Below are positions 54,127-64,000 of a stretch of 64,000 nt of DNA, piece after piece (positions within the stretch are counted from its first letter, which is position 1; each line of letters begins with the position of its first letter). Both the position numbers and the translations under genes were made by a program. Below the pieces are notes generated by a model that saw only the letters and a program-made list of their open reading frames with translations, was not told where the DNA came from and searched no databases. Source of the DNA: Heterohyrax brucei (taxonomy: Eukaryota; Chordata; Mammalia; Hyracoidea; Procaviidae); contig CM053162.1 in assembly GCA_028571685.1 (NCBI GenBank), positions 66,452,351 to 66,516,350 on the forward strand. Reading direction: 5' to 3'.

Positions 54127-54430
54127 ACAGCTCATTTAGAAAACACAACATTAGAGTAAACCATAATTACACCTAATTAAGAGAACATCCTGTAATAATC
54201 TTCATGTAAGCCACTCTGTTATCTCCCAGATGAGTTTCCAATATAAGAAGTTTCTCTCAACACTGACCTGAGTCACTGGTGAAACCAAAACTACCACAGC
54301 AATTTCATGTAACTGGGGACGTTGTGAAGGCTTTTCTTCTCCAAATTCGGGAGTATTATTTTTTCTCTCAACTCTTCTGTACTATCAAAGCTTGATAATA
54401 CAGAATTAATATTAGCAAAGGTATTTATGT
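54127..54430 (+). repeat. Local duplication, copy 2
   Basis: 'cacagctcatttagaaaaca', 'gagtaaaccataattacacc', 'gagaacatcctgtaataatc', 'cacagcaatttcatgtaact', 'ggggacgttgtgaa', 'ctgtactatcaaag'. Its offset from copy 1 is about 0.99 kb. Confidence 0.85.
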
Positions 54431-55345
54431 ATTCTATTCTCTTTATGTCATCAAAGACTGAGATTTGTTTTTGCTGTAATACAGTGTACTGATGATAAAA
54501 TATACCCTAATGTTAATGTTACTTCCCACCTTTTGAATGCTAGTATGGAATGAACCAGAGAAAATTCATGCTGAGAGTTTTCTACTACTAACATATAGAA
54601 AATAAAAGCACGTGTAAAATTTGCACTTTTTTAGATTAGTATCTAAAATCATACACTATAACTTTAAATACTTGCAAAGGATCTAATTTCCAGTGAATCC
54701 TAGCGCTGACATTAAAAAAAAAGGCAATAAATCGTCTCGTAATTAAAAACCCACCCACTGCCATTGAGTCGTGTCTACCTCATAGAATTAAAGTCAACTC
54801 TAAATGCAATAGCATCAGTATACAGTGGTATACTGCACATAACCACTGCTATACATGGGCAAACACTTGAACATTCAAGTCAAATATTCTTTCTGTCTCT
54901 GGAACTCATAACTATATTTCCCCCTGATGTTTTCTTTCTAATGAAATACCATTTATGTCTGAACTTTTACTGTTCACTCTGTTTAAAAAAAAGTTTCATG
55001 TGACGTTTTTGAAGCCCCCCCTTGGCCCATGACTGCAAGACCTAAGGTGTCAAAATAAAAATATTCTTCTGAATGCAGTTGAGCTTATCATAAGTGCTGG
55101 CACATAATTGACTGCAACAACATTAAACACGTTACACATTCATGTAATTATTATTTTGAATAATTGAATTTTATTTGAAATATACTTCCAAATGAGATAC
55201 GTAAGTGTATTTTTTATCATTGGCCCATATACTGTGAATGAATATCACTTTTTTCTAGGATGACAGAATTCAGCTACAATTTTATCCTTAATTTTGTGTA
55301 CAGGGATTTGCCAAGGGTCCCGAAAGCCACTCTCAGACTCCACAA
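54431..55345. other. Unassigned; one SINE tail trace and a second short duplicated piece
   Basis: 'acccactgccattgagtcgt' at 54,753-54,772 is an antisense SINE tail. The stretch 55,125-55,200 ('ttattttgaataattgaatt', 'ttatttgaaatat') resembles 53,607-53,680 ('ctgttttaaataatttaatt', 'ttatttgaaaaat'), perhaps part of the same duplication. No gene. Confidence 0.5.
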
Positions 55346-55600
55346 TTAATTTATTTCTAGAGTCCAGGTCAACTGAGGCAGCCTGTCACTCTGTCTCAGT
55401 TCACAGGCTTGTCTAGAAACTAGTTTCCAAGGTGTATTATTACTGTGAGGAAAATATAATTGAAAACAAAATCTCGTGGAAAAACTCTCCACAAAGGTAC
55501 AAAAGAAAGAAAACAGTGTATTAGAGAATAATAACAAACCCAAAACACAGCACGTAAGGGGTAATCCCGTAGAGATGGCAAAGGTAGAAAGAAGTCTGAT
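55346..55600. other. No recognised gene
   Basis: A 115-codon minus-strand frame covers 55,693-55,346, with a second, overlapping frame. Neither resembles a known product. The frame runs into the repeat-like sequence that follows. Confidence 0.35.
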
Positions 55601-55960
55601 CCTTGATGTAGCAAATGCGAAACAACCCAAGTAGTGGTCCATTTTCCCTATCAACCTGACCAGGCCATGTTGGTCAGTGGTTTGGCCCAACACTGGTGTA
55701 GGGACTTTTAGGGGACAGTTACCTGTGGCTTATCTGTTGGCCTTAGGTAAAGCAGATTCCCTTTCATAACACGGTTGGGCTTCAAGGCCCTAAAGGTCTT
55801 AAGAGCATAAAGGGAAACTTCCTGGGATATGTTCTCTCCAGACTATCAGTAGATGTTTGGGGAGAATGCCCTTCACCCTTCCCATTACCCACACTTACAG
55901 ATTTCAGAACACAAGTCTGCAGGAATCTTTAGCCTGTCCTCTGACCTACAGATTTTGAAC
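55601..55960 (+). repeat. Probable old eutherian interspersed repeat
   Basis: 'ctatcaacctgaccaggcca', 'gtggtttggcccaacactgg', 'ggtaaagcagattccctttc', 'aaggccctaaaggtcttaag', 'ctgacctacagattttgaac', 'ttgcc' follow the order of a common eutherian repeat. I cannot give its exact name. Confidence 0.5.
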
Positions 55961-55972
55961 TTGCCAAACTAC

Positions 55973-56127
55973 AGAAACTCTTTGCCACTGAGCTGATTCC
56001 TACTCATAGGGACCCTATAGGACAGAGTAGAACTGCCTCATAGGGTTTCTGAGAAGTGCCAGGTGGATTTGTACTGTCAACACTTTGGTTAGTTGTAGTA
56101 GCACTTTACTAGGCCACCAGGGTTTTC
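55973..56127 (-). repeat. AfroSINE
   Basis: Antisense, full length: 'agaaactctttgccactgag', 'gacagagtagaactgcctca', 'gtggatttgtactgtcaaca', head 'actaggccaccagggttttc'. Confidence 0.93.
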
Positions 56128-56227
56128 GCAAAATTGTGTGAGCCAAATTTCCAAAACCAACCTCTGTCTTTTCTGCCTCCTGCTGTTTTCCTCCACATGG
56201 ACACACATAGACACACAGGCTCCACCT

Positions 56228-56750
56228 GAGGTCTGACAGTTCAGTTCACAAACTCATCCTAGAAAACATGCTATCACTATGGTCACCTTCGAGGTCCTCC
56301 TCTTGGGAAGCTATGCATCCATGCCAGCTCCTAGTCCATCCTTCAAATCAATTTTGGAACTCTTTTTCTGGAACAGCCATCAGAGCTGTCATCATATTAC
56401 CCTTGATGTCCTGAATGTCATCTGTATGTTGTCCTTTCAATATTTCTTTTGTCTTCAGGTAAAGAAAAAAGTCATTAGGGGCCAGATGTGTTCCAGTACA
56501 GTTACTGTTTATTGGCTAAAAACTCCCCTACAGACAGCCATACAATTAAGTTCATGAACTTGCCACTGTGCCATCATGGGCAATGGTCATTCCAGAAACA
56601 CTTCCAAAATTGCTTTGAAGGGTGGACTAGGTACTGGCCTTGGTGCATAGCTTCCCATGCAGAGTACTTCGAAGGTGACCAGAGTGATATTGAGCAGTGA
56701 GGTATGTAACACTTAGAACACTAAGTTCATGGACTTAACTGTCAGACCTC
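56228..56750. mobile_element. Foldback mariner-derived element, copy B
   Basis: Its ends are perfect 12-bp inverted repeats: 'gaggtctgacag' at 56,228-56,239 and 'ctgtcagacctc' at 56,739-56,750. The arms continue with imperfect complementarity for about 155 bp each. The right arm reads as a transposase C-terminus ('FQKHFQNCFEGWTRYWPWCI', 'ASHAEYFEGDQSDIEQ', stop). The left arm holds the same segment inverted. Relative to copy A the centre is reversed, so B lies in the opposite orientation. Confidence 0.8.
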
Positions 56751-57136
56751 CTATATTCTACTGCTTCTGTTTTTCTAAAGAACTCTAAGACATCTCATTT
56801 CATGCATACTTCAAGGTTAACAACAGTTTGTCTTCAAGTACAAAGATTCACTCAAACAACTTTTACATATAATTCATCCTATTTTTCCATACAGTTCGCC
56901 CTCAATCCTAGTTGTCGAGGCTCAAGGGGGCACACTTAGGAGCACCTCTTGGAGCTCCAAACTGTGGAAGTTCCCTGGGGGGCATGTGAAATTTACAGAA
57001 AGGCATGATGAGTTCTCTCATCCTGAGACTGGAGCAGAATGAGACATACCCTGCAGCACTGTTTGCAGGGACAGAAAGAATTGTGAACAGTATTTCCTTC
57101 CTATAGGGGGCAGGTGGGCTCCATTCTGTAGCAGAA
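56751..57136. other. No recognised feature
   Basis: No gene. An 82-codon minus-strand frame (57,156-56,908) has no recognisable domain. Confidence 0.4.
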
Positions 57137-57305
57137 ACCAAAAAAACCAAACCCACTACCGTCTAGTAGATTCTGACTCATAGCAATCGTATACATCAGA
57201 GTAGAACCACCCCACCGAATACCCAAGGAGCACCTGACGGATTTGAACTGCCAACCTTTAGGTGAGCAGACAGAGCACTTAACCACTATGCCACCAGAGT
57301 TCCCA
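57137..57305 (-). repeat. AfroSINE
   Basis: Antisense, full length: 'aaaccaaacccactaccgtc', 'tgactcatagcaatcgtata', 'gatttgaactgccaaccttt', head 'ccactatgccaccagagttc'. Confidence 0.95.
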
Positions 57306-57819
57306 AAGGGTAAATGCAAATTAGAAGAAAAAAACAACTTTTTAAGTTTTCCTGGTACAAAAAGGGGAAGAGACTCCCTTCTGTTACCTTTTCTCCTAGC
57401 ATTTAGTTTAGAAAACATAGACTTGCAAATTCTTTCCCTGCATCTTTGAAATGTATATAAATCCTTTCAGAAGACTAAACAAGCTTCTTGAAAGTTTTAT
57501 AACCCAGCTGTATTTCCTCAGTGACTTGGTAGCTATCTCTTTGAAATTCAAATCACCGGGAAATATGGCACCTCAGTCTCCTAGTTTCTAGGGGAGCGAA
57601 GAGCCCAACCTTATAAGGGGACCTTGGTCCAAGTTACTGTGTTATGCCCTGTCTTCAAGACAGGAGAAGTTTGTTTTTCCTTTTCATAAAGGCAATTCGC
57701 AGGGACAGGTCAGTGGCTATCTCACTTGGTACATACTGTAACTCCACAGTCCAAACTGATGCAGCTGCTCGTGGTCCAGCCCCTCCTTTTTCAGTAGTTT
57801 GAGCTTTTGCATCTACTAT
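57306..57819. other. No recognised feature
   Basis: Unique-looking sequence without a gene or named repeat. Confidence 0.4.
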
Positions 57820-57972
57820 AAACTAAAAAGAAATAGATTCCGACTCATGGTGACACTACAGGACAGGGTAGAATTGTCCCACGGGGCTTCCAAAGAGCAC
57901 TTGGTGGGTTTGAACTGCCAACCCTTTGGTTAGCAGCCATAGCACTTAACCACTACACCACCAAGGTTTCCA
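57820..57972 (-). repeat. AfroSINE
   Basis: Antisense: 'atagattccgactcatggtg', 'gacagggtagaattgtccca', 'gggtttgaactgccaaccct', head 'cactacaccaccaaggtttc'. The outer tail is shortened. Confidence 0.94.
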
Positions 57973-58407
57973 TGGAGTGTGCAGATTGGAACTGAGAGTA
58001 AGTAAACCCCGTCAGGCCCAGTTTACCATATCACACTTCACCAACTTTGGATCCCTGCAGTCAGCTCGCCAGCTATGTGTGGGGCCTGCCCTCTAGGGGA
58101 ACTGCAGTTTCTATCTTTTTTCAAAGCAGAAGGGACGGTCCTTGGCATTTTGTGCCTCAGAGGACGCAAGGGAAGTGTGTTGACAATAATCCTATCTCTG
58201 CCTTGCTGCAGCTTCTCCATGTCCACTTAATTCATTCAGGCCAGGTGACTACCTCTGGAGAGTACATCAGGATAGCCACAGGTCAGCTCCACTCGCCTTC
58301 CAAACCCGGGAGGGAACGCTGCTGGTTATTACCAGCATATCCTACCTTAATGTGTCTCTAATTTTGCATACTGATTTACATAGAGCTGTGCACCATATAG
58401 ATGTCCA
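57973..58407. other. No recognised feature
   Basis: Moderate GC. A 104-codon plus-strand frame (58,047-58,361) overlaps a minus-strand frame of 62 codons. I recognise neither. Confidence 0.35.
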
Positions 58408-58607
58408 CTGGTGGGGCGAACATTAAGCTCTTGGTTGACAGTTTAGCTCATCAGAGCTTTGGTTCGAGTCCACTCCGAAGCAACATGGAGGAGCTGGGCA
58501 TCGACTTCCAAAAAACCAGCCACTGAAAACTCCACAGAGAACATTTCTACGTTGGCACACACGGGGTTGCCGTAAGTTGGAGCTGACTCCATGGCAAGTG
58601 GTGTGCC
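58408..58607 (+). repeat. AfroSINE, long-body subtype
   Basis: 'ctggtggggcgaacattaag', 'tttggttcgagtccactccg', 'agctgggcatcgacttccaa', 'ccagccactgaaaactccac', tail 'gccgtaagttggagctgact'. The B box is 'ggttcgagtcc', closer to a canonical tRNA B box than in most copies here. Confidence 0.88.
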
Positions 58608-59767
58608 AAGTGTCTGCTATCTACCTGCCAGGTCATTTCAACACCCGTGAGTCAGTAAAAACCCAAATACCATTGTTAAATTCTTCCATCACTGCAAAGA
58701 AAACAGCAAGCAATTCAGCCTGCTCAGTTGATTTGTTCTTAACCGTCTTCAGTCAGAGTTTTACCATCACTAGATAATAGAACTGCGGCTGTCCAAATAC
58801 AACAGTGTTCACTGCAGTGAAATGACCTTACGTGAACCCAGAAGATCTTGGTTGGTCGATTGAGAAGCTTTCAATGGGCAACACCTACATAGAATCTGGC
58901 AGCTCCTTGGGTAGTTCCAAAGTTAGACCTTGAGGGGAAAAGAACACCTGCCTGCCTGCCTGTGAATATAATGATGGCCTCCTTGTTTTATCCTGATAAT
59001 ACCTTCCCTTACAAGCTATTTCCATTTTATTATGGAACTCTGTTGGGCACTGCCTTCGTACTTGGAATGTTTCTCTTGTAACACTCAAAGCATGGGTATT
59101 TCAGGCTTTAGCATTATTTTATGTCCTTTAGTCATAGAAACAATTTTAATGAATTATCTACTTGTAAGCTAGGAACTGTCTCAAACAGTATGTATTGTAA
59201 CACTGCATCTGGAAACTTTCTGGTCCAGAATCTCAGGAGTCATGATCAAAGGCACTGATAGACCTTTACCATCAGCTCTAGTCTGCCTAAGTGTTCCATA
59301 GCCCTCTGTCTTATTCAAGGGCTGTGCAGAGTTATTGCACAAAGAATTTTGGGGGTACTAGCAATCTCTTTATCTCTTTTTGCCTACTAGCTATTTTATG
59401 CCATTTCAAATGAGCAATCTGTGTAGGTTATAGATATCCTGTAGGTTGCCATTTGGTGCATACAATTCATACTGGGCAAAGGATAGATTTATCTAGGGTG
59501 TGTTTTATAATATTAGGTGGGAGGTGGTTCCCCCGTCGCACATAAATTCCATCTCAATAATGTGTTCGGGTAAAGGGCATGCAACCACTTTATATAAAGT
59601 CTGTTCAACCATTCCTGTTTCCATTTCCATGGATGCTTTCTATTTAGTCTCATCCTCGTCACCTCCTTATTTAACTGTAGCCTCCTTAGAACTCTACCAG
59701 CAGGTTTCAGAATCACAGTCCACTGGGGTCCTCTCAAGAAGTTTGAGAAAAGTCTCTTCTGCACCCC
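58608..59767. other. No recognised feature
   Basis: About 1.2 kb. Two overlapping frames on opposite strands (59,500-59,790) show no known domain. No repeat I can name. Confidence 0.4.
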
Positions 59768-59934
59768 CAACTCATGGTAACTCAATTTAAGTCAAAGCAG
59801 AACTCTGCTCTCAGTGGTTGACTTTTTGCAAGTAGATTGCCAGGCCTTTCTTCTGTAGTGCCTCTGGATGGAATCAAACCACCAGCATTTTGATTAGCAG
59901 CTGAATGAAGTCACCATTGTACCAACTGTGGCAA
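59768..59934 (-). repeat. AfroSINE, long-body subtype, diverged
   Basis: Antisense: 'cccaactcatggtaactcaa', 'gcaagtagattgccaggcct', 'ttcttctgtagtgcctctgg', 'aaaccaccagcattttgatt'. The head is degraded. Confidence 0.8.
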
Positions 59935-60279
59935 TAAAAAAAGTTTTATTACAGCAAGTGTTACAGAAAGGTCTTGAAATACTTCTGAATTGTATACCAA
60001 TGATTGCTCATTGCTAAAAAAAATTCTTTTTGACAGTTAATCAGACAACATCTTATTTAGGTTCTTTAACTTTGTTTTAAAGAATTGGAAACCTGTTAAA
60101 TTGCAAAGCTATTTGCAATCATTAGAGGCATTCAGTTTCTCTCACTAATGGCGATGTTTGAATTCTTAGTTCAGTGTCCTGGAGAGTTTCATACCCAGAG
60201 GCAGTAGTAAGATTATGGTGGGCAGAAGAATGATTTTCCTTACTAAAATGAGAGTAATCAAAATAAATAAGCAAATAAA
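59935..60279. other. No recognised feature
   Basis: AT-rich spacer between SINEs. Confidence 0.4.
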
Positions 60280-60462
60280 TAAAACCAACTGCTTTTGAGT
60301 CGATCCCGACTCATGACAACCCTAGAGGACACAGCAGAACTGCTTTGTAGGGTTTCCAGGAGCAAACCGCCACATCTTTCTCTTGCAGAGTGGCTGTTGG
60401 GTCAAGGCGGAGCCCTTTTCAGTGACTAGCTTAGCTCTTTAATCTCTATGCCACGAGGGCAT
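60280..60462 (-). repeat. AfroSINE, subtype with body insert
   Basis: Antisense: 'accaactgcttttgagtcga', 'tcccgactcatgacaaccct', insert 'aaaccgccacatctttctct', 'tgcagagtggctgttgg', head 'atctctatgccacgagggc'. It shares the insert with 2.64 kb. Confidence 0.9.
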
Positions 60463-61095
60463 AGTGACTGAAGAAAAAAAGAAAATACGAATTCTCAGGC
60501 AGCTCAAATTCAGAAAAAAATAGTAAAAGTTAAAAAAAAAAAGAACTTGGAAACTTATTCTCTTAAATATTTAGTATAAATATGTCCTTGAAAGTTTCTA
60601 TATACCCTCATCATTGCATTAAAAGTTAGGTATTCATTAGTTACATCCCAGAATGATAGGAAGCACAGGAAGAAGCCTTCTGGGCTCTCGGAGCTATGGG
60701 GAGAAGATAGAGAGACTGAAGTAACGGCCACAGATGTCTCATTTCTCCTCTGCAGCAGCTAGACACTTTCAGAGGGTAGAGGGAGAACTTAACAAAGAGT
60801 GGGATTTGGGAAAGACCTGGAGACAATTGCCATTCTCCCCTGGGAATACTAGGAAGAGGATGGAAGCTTCTGGAACAGATCTTGCCTGTGGTCCCTTGCC
60901 CTGGGCACTAGGAAGCAATCAGCTCCAGTAGGAGGTAGCTGGAGAAACACGGAACAAGGCTCCAAGCAGTGGAGTAGGCTGGTCACTATAGGAGGGAATG
61001 AATGGCATACAAAGACACTCCGCCTATTGCCGTGATAACAAAACAAACCCTCATCCCACCCTATATATCACCCATCCAAAAGAAACTAAGTTAAT
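60463..61095. other. No recognised feature
   Basis: Short frames on both strands around 60,640-61,050 have no recognisable product. Confidence 0.4.
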
Positions 61096-61246
61096 AAAAA
61101 ACCAAACCAGTTGTCCTCAAATAGAATCTAATTCATGGCTACCCTACATGACAGAGTAGAACTGTCCCATAGGGTTTCCAAGGAGTGCATGGTGGATTTG
61201 AACTGCTGATCTTTTGGTCATAGCTCTTAACCATTTCAGCACAAGA
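61096..61246 (-). repeat. AfroSINE
   Basis: Antisense: 'taaaaaaccaaaccagttgt', 'gacagagtagaactgtccca', 'ggtggatttgaactgctgat', head degraded at 'ccatttcagcaca'. Confidence 0.92.
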
Positions 61247-61553
61247 TTCAGTCAAATTGCTACACTGAGCTAAATGTTTTTCTTCTCAACTCTCCCCACA
61301 CTAGTCGGGGTATTCAGGTTCGTAAGAAAAATCAGATCCATTCTTCTGGAATGAGATATCTGAACTCAGTTTCTTCTGTATATTTAAGAGTAGTGAATAA
61401 AGTTGCAACATCAGTACACATATATATGTTTTATACATTCAAAAATAAACTTGGTATTTTCTTCTTTTGCTTAACTTTTTGGAAATTTCTGGGGTTTAGG
61501 GGGAAAACAATCCCTTTTCATGTGGATATACTCTTCGGGCACTTAAGACATGT
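61247..61553. other. No recognised feature
   Basis: AT-rich spacer between SINEs. Confidence 0.4.
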
Positions 61554-61717
61554 GTGGAAAACCTGGTGAGGCAGTGTATAAGAGCTGAGCTGCTGATCAA
61601 AGCTGAGCAATTGGAATCTACCAGGTAGTCCTTGCAGACCTTGTAGGGGAGCTCTACTCTGTCCCATAGGGTTGCTATGAGTCAGAATCAGTGTGCTGGC
61701 TGTGGGCTTTTTGTTTG
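61554..61717 (+). repeat. AfroSINE
   Basis: Sense, full length: 'gtggaaaacctggtgaggca', 'gagctgctgatcaaagctga', 'gctctactctgtcccatagg', tail 'tatgagtcagaatcagtgtg'. Confidence 0.92.
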
Positions 61718-63587
61718 ACATGTGTGTAACCTAGCATTAGATCGTGGCAAACTCTGACTTCCATCTTGAGCAGGCAGACGACAGTGCAGATCTGATGTGG
61801 CCTTTCATTAAAAATAAATTAAGACAACTGGACTCTACAGACCCAGATCAGGCACTTGGTATAAATGGCTGGTTGACACAGTGATGCTCTAAGGAGCCCA
61901 AACAGCAACTATTGTGAGTGTGGCACACGGCTGGATGCTGTTTCATTCTGTTGTTCGTAAAACGTTACTAAAGTCAGAACTCACCCAACAGCAGCTAACG
62001 AAACAAACGACTGTCGCCCATAGTCCCTGTTGTGACCACCCATTCCTACTACACATCTATATAAGTGTTCATGTGTGTGCATATTTACGAGTGTGCACTC
62101 ACCACACACGCTGAGTCACTACTAAGTAAACACATCAATTAGGCAAAAGAAGGACTTTAAATGTACTGATGCAAGGAAGAGCATCCCCTTCAGAGACCCA
62201 GTGACATCACAGAAGGAAGAACAAAGGAAGGCTTTATAGGAATTTAAAGGGCTCAACAGGTTATTTTAAAGTAAGTGTAGCATGTCAGGGAACTGATGTA
62301 GTCGTATGGTTTGTGACATTAATAATTTTGAATTAAGGGGTGAGGTAAAGGCATTCAAGTGAACCTTGATAGCAATCTATTAGCCTTGATAAGTAGGCTA
62401 TCTTAATTGGTTCAGAGTGTTATCTTTGATGAAGAGCTATTTCCTAAACCATGAGTTAATTATAGGCACAGGGAAGAATTCCTGGTCTCAGCACTGTTGA
62501 ACAAAACATCATTGGTTTCAGTCATCATTCATATTAAAAGATGTTTTGCAGAACAAAGTAAAATCATGCCTCTTACGGTGCTATAAAAAATACATTTTAA
62601 AATTTTAATTTACCTATGCAGTGAAGGAGCCCAGAAGCTGTTATAACTAGTTCAAAGGAAAACTGGAAAACGTACAAATGCATATGAAGTATAGGAAGTG
62701 AATTGCTAACAGGGTTGTCCTAGAGTTACCATCCTATTCTGGCACTCTGATTAAGTAAAACTGAGAGATTTACTGAAAGAAAAAAGACAGCTTGATCTGG
62801 GAATAGACTGAACTCCATTCTGTGGACTCCAGTAATTCAATATTGTGACTAAGCAGTGACATTTTATAGGAGGGGAACAGTGACTATGAAACATGTCATT
62901 TGATTGGTATTTGCAAATTTAGATCATCAAAAGACCTTATTCAACTGGAAGTGATTATTTTAAGGCAGGAATACCTTTGCTGGAATTCATAAGGCAGGAT
63001 TTTCCACGGCAAGCTCTGTAAGACTTAAAAGGGTAGACGTCTCTCTCTTAGCTTGGCTGCAGTGTGGAATTACTTGCGTGTGTGATAGGGATGAGCTGCG
63101 GTACAGTTATGTCATCATCATGGACAATTCCTCTCTTAGAAACAGCAGGACAGCTGGCTGCTGCTGGGGTGAAAACAGAAGCAGCAAATAAAGAATCCCA
63201 TCCCATCCTTGACCTGGCCATTTCAGACCTTATTAAGTACTTCAGTCTTTTCTGTTTAACCTCATACAAAGTGAAACCATTTTTTTTCCACAGGCACAAG
63301 GTAAATCAATCATAATTCAATTGGAGAAGAAAGAATCTAAGTGTCATAAAATAGCTCAGAAACTGTGAAATACTAGACTCTGATAGCCCAGAAGAAAGTG
63401 CTATGTAAACAATACATTGATTTCTGTTAATTTTTTATTTTCTAAATTATTAGCCTTTGAGGATATTTATGATTAATACAAACAGCTGACAAGTTGCTCG
63501 TGTGCTTATTATAATCCACCCTGTAGGTTTCAATCACACCTACGTGGGTATCATTTTCAAATTCCTTGATGAAGGTAGATAAACTAC
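61718..63587. other. No recognised gene or repeat
   Basis: About 1.9 kb, the longest repeat-poor stretch near the end. At 63,064-63,315 and 63,048-63,299 two 83-codon frames overlap on opposite strands. The plus-strand one crosses 'ccattttttttccacag', which looks like a splice-acceptor sequence, but there is no other support for an exon. Confidence 0.4.
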
Positions 63588-64000
63588 CAGGTCCTATAAT
63601 TAAGTCCACGAACTTAATTGCTTTAAGCACTAATACCTCATTGCTGAATATCACTACCGTCACCTTCAAAGTATTTCCCCTGGGAAGCTGTATACTGAAG
63701 TCAGCACCTAATCCACACTTCTGAGCAATTTTGGAAATCTTTCTGGAATGGCCATCATGCACAGTGGCACGGTGGCAAATTCGAGAGCTTAACTGTATAG
63801 TTGTCTGTAAGGGAGCTCTGAGTTAGTAAACAAATAACTGTGTTGGAATACCTTCCCTGCTCACTTGATCTGGCTTTTTTCTTTACCCAAAGATAAAGAA
63901 AATATTGAAAGGAAGACATATGGACAACATTCAGGAACACCAAGGGTAATATGATGACAGCTCTGATAGAGATTCCAGAAAAAGAGCTCCAAAATTCCTC
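63588..64000. mobile_element. Foldback mariner-derived element, copy C, cut by window edge
   Basis: Left arm 'aggtcctataattaagtcca', 'cgaacttaattgctttaagc', 'gctgaatatcactaccgtca', 'ccttcaaag'. Read on the minus strand it gives 'FQKDFQNCSEVWIRC' and 'ASQGKYFEGD'. The centre carries 'ttccctgctcacttgatctg', parallel to copy A. The right arm is starting ('gagattccagaaaaagagct') when the window ends. Same orientation as copy A. Confidence 0.75.

Noticed and set aside
56279..56700. Two open frames of 92 and 70 codons considered as a host gene
   Set aside because: They lie in the foldback element; one is antisense to the transposase remnant and the other is the remnant itself.
58408..58607. Possible tRNA gene because of a near-canonical B box
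   Set aside because: The B box belongs to the tRNA-derived head of a SINE; no cloverleaf and no terminator at tRNA length.
1..64000. CRISPR-like array suggested by many similar repeats
   Set aside because: The repeats are 150-bp dispersed SINEs in both orientations with irregular spacing, and the genome is mammalian.

Overview
This window is mammalian nuclear DNA and almost certainly afrotherian, most likely from an elephant or a close paenungulate relative. The main evidence is a dense family of tRNA-headed SINEs of the AfroSINE type. Their consensus runs from a 'gaaaccctggtggcgtagtggttaag' style head, through a 'ttcaaatcc' B box, to a 'gagtcggaatcgactcgacggcac' tail. I count about 45 copies or fragments on both strands. 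The species call is inference. The window also holds older eutherian repeats (MIR, L2, MaLR LTRs, Tigger1, MER2) and several afrotherian-type L1 elements with long 3' UTRs.

I find no supportable host protein-coding gene, tRNA, rRNA or CRISPR array. The open reading frames are short (at most 133 codons). They lie in repeats, microsatellites or AT-rich unique DNA and match no host protein family I recognise. The best reading is a gene desert or a large intron built from layered retrotransposon debris.

Layout. 1-8.7 kb: scattered SINEs and one MIR in otherwise unrecognised sequence. 8.7-10.9 kb: the 5' half (5' UTR and ORF1) of an L1 on the minus strand. 11.4-15.8 kb: MaLR LTRs, an L1 3' UTR, a directly repeated 140-bp segment, and an MLT1-type LTR split by an RTE 3' end. 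19.1-21.2 kb: L1 3' UTR and another LTR. 22.5-23.05 kb: a foldback element with mariner-like transposase remnants in its arms. 23.4-25.4 kb: L1 3' UTR pieces carrying SINEs, one with clear target-site duplications. 26.5-29.9 kb: an old L1, then a broken Tigger1, then a MaLR LTR. 30-32 kb: L1 3' UTRs with expanded microsatellites. 35.4 kb: MER2. 37.8-38.2 kb: a 400-bp polypurine tract. 38.7-46 kb: an LTR, a SINE nested inside a SINE, a 5'-inverted L1 with target-site duplications, and a 4-kb L1 ORF2/3' UTR fragment with a readable FADD motif. 48.8-49.5 kb: a CpG-rich patch with a TATA-like motif. 53.1-55.2 kb: an old local duplication with a hairpin. 56.2 and 63.6 kb: two more copies of the foldback mariner-derived element.

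The parts relate through retrotransposition. The SINE tail resembles the 3' end of an RTE-type LINE, of which two 3' fragments are present (15.3 and 46.6 kb). This suggests the SINEs were mobilised by RTE machinery. The most notable structural signal is the three-copy foldback family with the same inverted architecture each time, which I cannot assign to a named element.
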